From NCBI GenBank assembly GCA_021441665.1, contig JAGYYN010031004.1, forward strand, positions 1 through 22,456: a stretch of DNA of 22,456 nt, written 5' to 3'. Of this stretch, positions 1-8,256 are shown in pieces. Every line of letters starts with the position of its first letter. Positions within the stretch are counted from its first letter, which is position 1. The position numbers and the translations under genes were made by a program. Under the pieces are notes generated by a model. That model had not been told where the DNA came from and did no database searches. It saw nothing but the letters and a program-made list of their open reading frames with translations. Origin of the DNA: Euplotes cf. woodruffi 2 WChen-2021 (taxonomy: Eukaryota; Ciliophora; Spirotrichea; Euplotida; Euplotidae).

Positions 1-1577
1 TATGTTATACCTAAGAAAGCGTCATCTGCAATTAATAAACTTCAAAACGACCAGGATTTTACAATCAATAATATGGAATATCTATCTGTCTGATATAGTG
101 CTTCAGAATATCGATGTGATTACTTATCTAAAGAAAATGGCTGGACTCGATTCAACATCGCTTTCCATCCTTACATCATGAAAAATATGAGTGATAACAC
201 TCACGAAGAAAAGAAATACATAATGGCTTCGCTTTATACTGACGATGAAACAGCTGATGGAATAAAGCCTTGCGATTCTGATAGAATTTTGATAAATTCG
301 ACCAATTTATATTTATCAGAAAACTGGATAGAAGTATACGTTCACAGAGAAATTAACCATGGCTATAAATCTTATTGAATATCGCCAAATAATGCGTCAG
401 TAATGCTGGATATGAGTAGTCCAGTTATATCGTTCTTTTCAGTTGCAATTGAGGAATTAGAAAACAGCCGGAGGATAAATGTTTTAGTGACTCACCATTT
501 AATCGTTGACAACCACGACACAGACAGCTGCTACAACCCAATGCATTCATTATGAGACCACTATTCAGCTGTAAACTTTCATCGCCTGTTTTATCAAAAG
601 GATGATTTGATGTTGTTTGCTTGAAAGCCTGAGTGTTTTAAGCCTGAGGTAATGCTGATATTCAAGCTATAAAATCCTCCATTAATTTCGTTAGTTTTTA
701 TTAACTTCATTTACAAAATTTAACTCGTTTTTAGACCAGCCAAGTTGAATGGTATTTAAGAAGTAAATTTGACTTCTACTGAATGATAATTACCGAAAGA
801 AAGATTCAAAATATTGACGAAATATTACAATTTATACGAATTTTCATCTGGGATGCATTTATCTCTTGTGAACAGCGGACGGTGAAAGAAACAACTAATG
901 TTGAAGAATTAGTCTCGAAATATCAGGCTTCATTAAATAAAAACGAGGGTGAACAAATCAACCAGATTAATGGGATACTTGACAATTTTTACAAGTTTAT
1001 TTGGAGCAAATATTGCTCTCCAAGCATTAGTGACTTCGGTAGGAAGTATTTACAGCAGTGAGACTCTGCACAATATGCTCTCCATCTTTTTAGAGGATAT
1101 ATCAACTTTATTAGTAAAGCTTATGATGACTCTCTAAACAAAAGTATTTATTGGTGGAGATATCTGTCAGATACACTTTTTAAGCAATTAAAAGCAGAGG
1201 AAAGTCAGATGAAAGCAACACCATATCTCTTAGCAAATCAGTGTTTCGATAAGGATACTCAACTCAGCGACTGTCCTGAGAATAAATATATCATGCTGCT
1301 GCAAACACATCTTATCGATATTGATAAGCATGATGATACTACAAAGTGAGTATCTACATTTGATAATTTGCCAAATGTCATTCAACAGCTTATTTTTAAC
1401 ACAGTATGGGAGCTCAAAGGATCAATCCAAGACCTCCACTACGACTTTGGTAGAGCTTCTTACTTTAAATCAGATGATCTTAATGAATGCTACTGGATGG
1501 ATCAAGCAGAGTCAAGATTAATGATTCTTGATATCATCGAAAAATTAGCTCGATCAGATTCCGAAATGTTAAGTTAA
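1..1577 (+). CDS. Unrecognised protein, 5' end cut by window edge
   Basis: The frame is open from base 1 to a GT-AG intron at 649-734 (86 nt, GTAATG donor, TTTTTAG acceptor). It continues in phase from 735 to TAA at 1575-1577, giving at least 496 residues. Several in-frame TGA codons (for example 91-93, 376-378, 1060-1062) are read as Cys. There are no internal TAA or TAG codons, so no frameshift is needed. The protein is rich in Asn, Asp, Tyr and aromatic residues and has no obvious membrane segment. I recognise no motif. The C-terminal half (735 onward) looks helical, with Trp/Tyr-rich patches such as IYWWRYLSD. The true start lies left of the window. Membership as one gene is supported by the phase-consistent intron; the function is unknown. 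Confidence 0.75.
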
Positions 1578-1764
1578 TTCAATAATAAATCTTATTTGAT
1601 TAATGATCAAATTAAGTATTATTTACTAAAAATTGCTGTTTACTTCATCCGCTCACTGTTTATTGTCCTCCCCTCAGTTGGTTAATAAGCTCAGTTAACA
1701 AATGTAGATCTAAAATAATTGAGACATTATATAATATAACCAATTCCAATTGCAAGAGCTCAAG
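1578..1764. other. Spacer between first and second genes
   Basis: AT-rich, 187 bases, with no coding potential seen. A TTCAAT (ATTGAA on the minus strand) lies immediately after the stop codon at 1578-1583. It is a near match to the Euplotes breakage motif, with T rather than A at the eighth position. Confidence 0.5.
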
Positions 1765-3159
1765 ATGTCAGTTTACAATGGCTTTAGCAATAAGAAACAA
1801 GAGGCTGATTACAATAAAAATCTATACAGCCTGATATTCTTAATCCAGCACTCACTCTGCACTATTTTAAAATCGAAAACTGATATTTCAAATATTTTTA
1901 ACAAAAGGCTCTTCGCTATGTACTTTAAGAAAATTTACGAAAAAGTTACGAATAATGAGCAGTACAAGTACTGCCCACCTAAGTACAGCATGGCCTTTGT
2001 TGATCTTGCAACACTACTCGGACTTAATACCGAAGCGAGCAAGGAGTTTAAATATTTTAGCGACGCGCAGTCAGTAAGCTCTGTACGCACCATCACTCAT
2101 TATTTGCTTTCATGTATTTTTTAATTTAAAAATTATGTATTTTACAAGTGTAGAACTCACACGATAAGATCCCTCATATGACAAATAATCAAGAGCACGT
2201 TTCACCAATTTTAGAGAGAAATAAGCTGAATTTTGAAATCAAGCTCAAACTTAAAAATACACACAGTAAAGTAAAAAGTAGCAGTAAGACTGCAGGTAAA
2301 AATCTTTATAGTATTTTTTAATCTAAACTCACTCGTATTTTAATCTGCCTGTAGAAGGGTATAATCAAAACGGCAGTGGTATGAGTTCAAATAAAACCAG
2401 CTATTTTTGTTACAACGACACGAGTTATTCGAGTTCGTCTCAAAGCTCGCAATTTAAACAGTAAGTTTTATTTTTTATTTTGGCTCCATTCTTTGGTCAT
2501 ATTTTTCATTCTTGCATTTGTATAATAAAAAATAGCAAGCTCAAGGATCTGAGAAAGACCACTAAGTAGTGCATACAGCTCAAGCTCCAAAACGTATTAT
2601 ATTAGAAATAATAAATATAGCAGGGACTTTGGTGATTTTGATCAGAAAAAGCTCAATCTCAGCTTTGGCAAGAAATCATTTGGCTTTTTATCTCGAGACA
2701 AGACACCGCAAAACTTGACCTACCAGCTGATAAATGGTAATACTGAATATATGTAAGCGAGATTTGTTTTATTTAACAGAAATAAGAGGATCAAGGGCGA
2801 AGGGCAGAGTGATTATACAAGACTTGAATGTACTTTTGTTTTAATATGCTAAAGCGACTTCTTTAACCAATAATATTCACACAAAAAACAAAGACATGAA
2901 GCTTGAACACCCTTCTTTTAGTCCTGATGATTATGAAGAAAACAAGTTTTACTATTTTAACAAAGACAGCAAGTATAGTAAGTCTCAGCTCGATTTAATC
3001 GAGGAAATACCAAAGTCGAAAAGTAAATTAAGAAATACTAAACCATTGCTTGAAGTCCACAGGCTTGATGTAAGCAGCATGAATTGATGAATATAGAGAC
3101 CGACGTTGAAGAAGCATAAAGAAAGGCTGCAAAGGCTATACAACACATTAGACCATTAG
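1765..3159 (+). CDS. Unrecognised multi-exon protein with stop-codon frameshifts
   Basis: The start is ATG 1765 (MSVYNGFSNKKQ); in-frame TTG 1750 is not needed. The proposed exons are 1765-2073, 2154-2295, 2355-2460, 2536-2736, 2780-3069 and 3097-3159, with introns of 80, 59, 75, 43 and 27 nt and TAG at 3157-3159. At AAG_TAG (2564-2569) either a +1 shift occurs or the preceding intron uses the acceptor at 2539 instead of 2535; both restore the frame. At 2839-2873, TTT_TAA, CTT_TAA and CAA_TAA follow one another, and three +1 shifts give VLLFNMLKRLLNQNIHTKN before the long open exon containing ATG 2896. The model gives about 368 residues in whole codons. The N-terminus has a hydrophobic helix-like stretch (YSLIFLIQHSLCTIL), the middle is Ser-rich and the C-terminus is Lys-rich and hydrophilic. 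No family is recognised. The exon choices around 2740-2900 are the least certain part. Confidence 0.6.
2839..2873 (+). other. Triple +1 frameshift cluster (TTT_TAA, CTT_TAA, CAA_TAA)
   Basis: Skipping T2842, T2864 and T2871 leads through all three frames and back to the original one. The translated bridge is hydrophobic/helical and joins two well-formed coding stretches. An alternative is a 72-nt intron from 2830 to 2901 with a weak GTACTT donor and GAAG acceptor. I cannot exclude that without cDNA. Confidence 0.5.
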
Positions 3160-3202
3160 CTCGTCATATAAATTTTCAATCTATCCGCTGTATTTTATTT
3201 AT

Positions 3203-3212
3203 AATTGAAACC
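3203..3212 (+). promoter_or_regulatory. Chromosome-breakage-like motif (AATTGAAACC)
   Basis: This is a full match to the Euplotes E-Cbs consensus HATTGAAaHH. It lies in the 109-base spacer between two convergent genes (stops at 3159 and 3269). A second core, TTCAAT, is at 3175-3180. The role is inferred from the consensus and its position only. Confidence 0.45.
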
Positions 3213-3268
3213 ATGTCCTCTCATTTCCATTAGCAATATCGAGATCGATTTGAGCGATAAGCTGTAAA

Positions 3269-3679
3269 TTAAAAAAATGCAAGGTTGGCTGCCTCAGCTG
3301 TGTCCCAACTAGTGTGCTTTTCAGTTCTTTTTAGCTTGATGAGCTCTCTAAAGCAAGCTTTTATGACCATTCTTTCTTCTTCGCATTCGTACAGCAATTG
3401 CTTTTGCCTTTCAGAGAGAGCATAGTGTTGAGCCATGTCGATTGGAATATCTTTTTCGTGAGTGATAATGTCAGTAGTTCTAAATCCTCCTTTGATGTTC
3501 TGGACGCCATCGGCCATTCCTGGCCACAGGGTCGGCCATGCCGGCATGAAGAAGTTAAGCTTGTTAACGCCAGTATCGATAACGCAGTCTTCGTACTCCA
3601 TCAAATGCTCCATGCACGGAGTCGTATCGAAGACCGGAGGGATTGAAATTGGCGAATTCATGTACCCGAAGAACGACAT
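3269..3679 (-). CDS. Twin CX9C (CHCH-type) protein, probably mitochondrial
   Basis: A single intronless frame of 136 residues from ATG at 3679 to TAA at 3271-3269. It holds two Cys-x9-Cys pairs: CMEHLMEYEDC near residues 22-32 and CEEERMVIKAC near residues 99-109. The second is followed by a basic helix (FRELIKLKR). Twin CX9C helices are the hallmark of disulphide-relay substrates of the mitochondrial intermembrane space, which include assembly factors and small respiratory-complex subunits. Here the pairs are about 66 residues apart, whereas classic members have a short turn, and the loop carries a Pro/Trp-rich segment (FFMPAWPTLWPGMADG). That makes it either a divergent complex subunit or a ciliate-specific CHCH protein. 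There is no Arg-rich cleavable presequence, as expected for Mia40-type import. The ORFs on the opposite strand here are shadows. Confidence 0.75.
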   Translation of the reverse strand: MSFFGYMNSPISIPPVFDTTPCMEHLMEYEDCVIDTGVNKLNFFMPAWPTLWPGMADGVQNIKGGFRTTDIITHEKDIPIDMAQHYALSERQKQLLYECEEERMVIKACFRELIKLKRTEKHTSWDTAEAANLAFF

Positions 3680-4087
3680 CTCCTTATATAATATTAATTT
3701 ATAAATTTACAGTATTTTTATGTCTTTTTAATCATCAGTTTTAAACCCCAATATTATTATATTTTATTTTTAAACCAAAAATTTTAATTTATTTGGTTTT
3801 TTGTAATTATCAACAAAATGATGATTTATTAACAATTAAGATTTGGATTTATTTTAAGTTGGATTAAAAAATCGTATTTTATTTTAAGATAAAATCAGGA
3901 GAAGTTGTATAAGCTAATGAAAATTAGAGTCCAGAATTCCTTCGAAATAATCATAATTTTTGGATATCCTTCAAATATGTTTTGATATTTTTTGGCCTTC
4001 ATGAGCTAATTAAATTCGCTACTGATAACCTCTAAAAATTTGAAAATTAGTTTAAGAGCAGTCTAAAAAATACAAAAAGCGTTTTTA
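3680..4087. other. Divergent intergenic region, AT-rich
   Basis: These 408 bases separate the start of the minus-strand CX9C gene from the start of the plus-strand HMG gene. They hold T- and A-rich tracts and short scattered stops in all frames. I see no gene, no RNA-gene signature and no ATTGAA core. Both promoters are presumably here, but I can point to no defined element. Confidence 0.5.
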
Positions 4088-4933
4088 ATGAAAGAAATCG
4101 AGCTGGTAAGTACTTCTGCCTCACAAAAATAGATTAAGCAGATTATCAGATTGTCAGCGGCTTACTACTCAGAGCTTAGCAGATTGATACAAGAATACAA
4201 AATCTACAAAGCCAAGGAAATAATGTGCAACGGGTCTCAAAGTGAGTCTCTAGGCCCTCTGATCTCTTTAATATCTGAGAAGCTTGCATCAAGCTCAAAT
4301 TTAACTAGTTGAAGCCTAGTAATCGCGAATCCCTTAGAAAGTCGCACCCAGTCGAGCTTCAACATGCCTAAAGGCTCAGAAGGAATCACTGTAACCAAGG
4401 AAACTTCAAAACCAAAGAAAGTTGAAGTAATAAATGTAGACAAGCCGCCTACATTGTCAAAATCTGGGAAAAAGAAGACAAAAGAGCCTTTAAACTTACC
4501 GAGCGAAGCTAAGAAACCAATTTCGCCATATTTTCTATTTTGAATGGACAGAAGGCCAAGTTTGAAGAAAGAATATAATACAAACAGCAATGCAGAGATC
4601 GCAAAGATTCTTAGTAAAGAATGGCACTGTCTTTCAGCAGCTCAAAAGTTAAAATATGACAAGAAAAATAAAGAAATGAGAGAACGTTATAACAATTACA
4701 AACTAAACCAAAAGAAACCTTCAGATTGTCCTCCACACCAACCCAGTACAATTTATATCAGTGAAGAAGATAGTAAATTAGAAAACACCGATCCAAAATC
4801 CGACTGCCAGATCCGCCAATCAGAAGACATAAATCGGCATATTTTAACATCACTTTTAGGCAACCCGGGGATATTCACACCAGACTTTTCAAAAATTCTG
4901 GAAATGCCATTATCAAAGCAAAGCGAAGACTAA
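4088..4933 (+). CDS. HMG-box DNA-binding protein
   Basis: ATG 4088 opens a six-codon first exon, followed by a 27-nt intron at 4106-4132 (GTAAGT...AATAG). Exon 2 runs from 4133 to TAA at 4931-4933, for 272 residues. One HMG box lies at about residues 137-205. It begins KKPISPYFLFCMDRRPS, where the Cys is TGA at 4541-4543, continues through EIAKILSKEWHCLSAAQKLK and ends near KEMRERYNNYK. The conserved Pro, the aromatic pair, Trp and the Lys/Tyr positions are all present. A Lys-rich linker precedes the box (GKKKTKEP). The N-terminal region looks helical, and the tail is acidic and Ser/Pro-rich. HMG-box proteins bend DNA and act in chromatin or transcription; the specific target is unknown. No frameshift is needed. 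The long ORF on the opposite strand (4237-4590) is a shadow. Confidence 0.92.
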
Positions 4934-5182
4934 TCTCCGTAATTCTTTAATTCACTTATATCAATCCATTCTCAACCTCTTTAATACCAAATATCTGCTC
5001 AATACCTCCCAAATCCTGTCCAAAACCCAGACACCAACTTCTTCATCCCCTCCTTCCCACCCACCGAGGTATCTATCTGCAAATTTACAAATAAATTAAG
5101 GCGACTGTAATAAACCAACGACCTATAATACGAGTGGTGTGTATAGCCGATGTGAGAATATAATTAATATTGAATATTGAAG

Positions 5183-6547
5183 ATGAGCGGAGGGGCTGGA
5201 CCAGACACCAATTTTATTAGTTCTATTGCGAACACTCCCAATTGATTTCGGAATATCACTATTTCAGGTACCGTATTTATGTACAGGTCTATGGGTTTTC
5301 ATGGATTCTTTTACTCCACAATGCCTTCTATTTTATTTGCTATACATTCGGATTAAGGGACCAAGGCAGGTTTTTTAGGGGGTCGAATTCATGGGGTTTG
5401 TATTAATGCAAAATTTTAATGGGATTTATGATTTGTTTGGATGAGTTTTAGCCACAGATGGAAATTCAATGTCGGTTTTGGTATTGTGGATATTTCTTGT
5501 TATCAACGTGATTTTAGATTTCTGTATCGATAATTTTTTGAGTTTATATATTACTCAGGTAAAATTTTGAAAATTTTTAATTTGTATTTAAATAGTAAAT
5601 TTTATAGTCGATAGTACTGGATGGCTGGTAGCAGACTCTTTATCAAGTAAAGAGAATTCAATTTCCTTTGAGAGAAAGCTTAGTCCAAAAAGCTCGAGAA
5701 AAGAGAAATAACAAAGAGTATGCGAAAATCAATCGACGCAAGAAGAAAGAATACACTATCGAGCTTGAACAAAAAGTTGAGCGTCTCGAAAATGAAGTTG
5801 TGAGGCTTAACGCTGAAGTCAAATCATTACAGAGCCAAGCGAAGTATTTCACTAATAAAAATGTACCACTTTTTAACTCAAAAATCCAGAAGGAATTTGA
5901 TGATTTAGACAACTACAGAAAATAATGGACTCATCAGCGATTTAAAAAATAAACTTATTGATATTGGCAACAGGTTCCGGTACTTCTCTGATATTATTGG
6001 ACCTGCTGCATCAGAGCGTCAAAATTTAATCAAAGCTGCATTCAAAACAATATTTGATTCAGTTCTTCCAAACCCAATGAAGTACATGATGCTGTGAGTT
6101 GAAAAGGGTACAAATGCAACTAGTCGAGATTATGAAAGACTCATAAAAATGAAGAAATTCAGCGCTTTTGCTGAATTAAAAAACCCAAAATATGGTGAGA
6201 TCGACCACGCATTCTTCGAAGCAGGAGTCTGATCTTCATCAAGAGATAGGCTGCTTTCACTGTCTCCGAAAATTGTAGAAATTCGGAGCTCAATAAAGAA
6301 AATAATCCAAGACTTAGTGAAGCTTCGAAACAAGCTGCTATCAGCACAAAAAGGATTCAACATCGCTAAAATGTTAATTTCTGCGAATATAAACCCACTA
6401 ACACTATCACAAATTCTAGAGTACTGAGAAAATAAAGTCGAGGCAAGTAACAAAATCAACACTCACGATATTTGGGGGATAAAAAGAAAGTCGCGAATAT
6501 TCTTCAACACGAGTTCAACAGACTCGGAGTTAACCGAGGAAGAATAG
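5183..6547 (+). CDS. bZIP transcription factor with a +1 frameshift
   Basis: The bZIP lies in the frame open from about 5632. The basic region reads KRNNKEYAKINRRKKKEY, fitting N-x3-A-x3-R (normally Ser/Cys before the Arg, here Asn). It is followed by Leu/Val heptads (LEQKVERLENEVVRLNAEV). This frame meets TAA at 5923-5925 directly after AAA. Skipping T5923 opens a second frame of about 200 codons to TAG 6545-6547 with three TGA-Cys codons. A first exon is proposed at 5183-5267 (MSGGAGPDTNFISS), spliced across a long intron to 5648. That gives 327 residues, but the donor (GTACCG) is weak and ACC|GTATTT to 5632 or 5635 is an alternative. The part after the shift is helical, with no recognised domain. 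bZIP proteins bind DNA as coiled-coil dimers; the target is unknown. The bZIP and the shift are well supported, the 5' exon less so. Confidence 0.85.
5268..5647 (+). other. Long T/G-rich intron or internal eliminated sequence in bZIP gene
   Basis: This 380-base stretch interrupts the bZIP frame. It is T- and G-rich on the coding strand, with runs such as GGTTTTTTAGGGGG, and has no sustained coding frame except a hydrophobic stretch at 5406-5560. It could be one intron, two introns around a small exon (an internal GTAAAA...TTATAG pair spans 5560-5608), or contain germline-limited DNA. The sequence alone does not decide. Confidence 0.5.
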
Positions 6548-6726
6548 AAGTTTTGGCTATCCTCTATCCTCTTAAAAAGCACATTAAGCTTCAACATGTC
6601 TTAACTCCTCATTGAAAGAAACAATACCGCAATTAAATATTATTCGTCTGTATAATTTACTGTTAAAAAATTTATATATTTTATATTTATTTCGGAACGG
6701 GTAAGATGTGGGTTTAAATAATATTT

Positions 6727-8210
6727 ATGGGGTTTTCACTGCAGGTCGTACCAGACTTAGAATCGCCTCATTCGTCGTCTTTTTTGAACCCAATTTTAGC
6801 GTCTATCCTCCGTTTAGCCTTAGCTACGATTTGATGACAAAATATAGAAAAATCAATGTGGTGTGTTGATGATGAAGACGGAAAAATACTTGTCCCAATG
6901 GTGTACTTTTTCATTATGATCGGGAATATTGGAGTCACAGTCTCAACCACTTACGGAATGTTCGAAGATCACTTCACCGCAGCTGTGATACACTTGATCG
7001 TATGTGAATCTATAACGATACTGGTTGTTTGGAGCCACCTTGTCTGAATGTTCACAGATCCTGGAGCCTTGCCGATAAGTAAATATTTTATTACCTGCAA
7101 TATTTTAAATCAATTAGCTTATGTAAAATCTTAAGTAAAATAAAACGCAAAAAGTGCAAATTATTAATAAGATATCTATCTTCATTTTCTTTGTTTAGGA
7201 AACAAAATTTGACTTTTATATTAAGAAAAAAATTTTAAATCGAAAATTTTGAAGAGTGATAATTTAAATGATAAATAGACAACGAGTCTTTCTCTTGATT
7301 TATTTTTAAATATCTTGCTGTCTAAATCGCCTTTAAAGACTGCCAAAAACTAAATGAAGATAATATGAGCCCTGAGACATACGTACTTTGGAAGAAAATC
7401 AAAGACATAGATGAAGGAAAACTCGTTAAAAGCATCTTTGACCAATCTGAAGCTCAATCTAAAATGCAAAACACAGATACTATAAACTCAGAAAACAATG
7501 ATTCAGCTCTAACAGTTGACAAAAATGATATTGAGGAGAATAAGCAGGTTAATTACAGTCGAAATGATTTAAAGCTAGTTGAGATTTTTAAAAGTAAATG
7601 TACAAAGTGTAATGCACTCAAACCTCCAAGGACTCATCACTGTAGTACTTGTAAAAGGTGAATTGCGAGGATGGATCACCACTGTCCATGGGTCAACAAT
7701 TGAGTTGGAATTCAAAACCAAAAGCACTTCCTGCTCTTTCTTTTCTATCTAATAGTCGGCTGTGCATATGGTATCTTTACAGTTGTCACAGTTGGACTAA
7801 CATGCATTGCTAACTCTTGAACTCGATTTGAAAACGTGTACATACTTGCACTCTCAGTCGGGTCTGTCTTTCTGCAGCTCTTCTTCATCGTATTCGGATA
7901 TGTGATGCTGTCAGACCAAATCTCAAGCATCTTAGAGGACACTTCGACAATTGACAAGCTGAAGAAGACCGAGTTAAAGAAAGTCACGAGCAAGTGGTCT
8001 CAGTTCAAAAATGTGTTCAATAACGAAAGCTACGTAAGATGGTAAGCAAAGCACGTGATTATTTAATAGGCTTCTTCCTCTTAGACTCAACTTAAAGCTA
8101 TCGATAGAGAGCCAGTATTAACGACGTCAATTCAAAGACATATTTGTGCAGAGTTCAATTTTATAAGGCTGCCATTCAGTAAATGTTTAGATGTAGAAAC
8201 AATAGGCTAA
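6727..8210 (+). CDS. DHHC-type protein S-acyltransferase
   Basis: Exons 6727-7078, 7339-8033 and 8085-8210 (introns 260 and 51 nt) give 390 residues. ATG 6727 is the first ATG after an in-frame TAA at 6715. The cysteine-rich domain reads CTKCNALKPPRTHHC...C..CI then ARMDHHCPWVNN-C-VG, with the DHHC codons at 7674-7685. Two conserved zinc-ligand cysteines are TGA (7659-7661, 7701-7703). Two hydrophobic segments precede a DPG motif (TDPGALPI, near residue 110). Two more follow the domain (FLLFLFYLIVGCAYGIF and a segment near LSVGSVFLQLFFIVF), and DTSTID takes the place of the TTxE motif. The family forms an acyl-enzyme on the DHHC cysteine and palmitoylates membrane-associated proteins. For the last intron, GTAAGA at 8034 gives a longer open end than GTAAGC at 8041 or the TAA at 8043. 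The 5' extension before 6856 is probable. Confidence 0.94.
7079..7338 (+). other. 260-nt intron of DHHC gene
   Basis: Starts GTAAAT and ends TTAAAG. It is AT-rich with no coding frame. It joins codon ATA-A to AC-TGC in phase. It is much longer than most introns here and might include germline-limited DNA. Confidence 0.6.
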
Positions 8211-8256
8211 TAAAAGTACCTCAATCTGCCCCGATAACTATATAATATTTATACAA

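Noticed and set aside
4237-4590. Minus-strand ORF opposite the HMG gene
   Set aside because: Shadow of the coding frame; the plus strand has the HMG box and in-phase intron.
6727-6736. ATGGGGTTTT as an internal telomeric repeat
   Set aside because: Only a single GGGGTTTT unit, and it lies in the coding frame of the DHHC protein.
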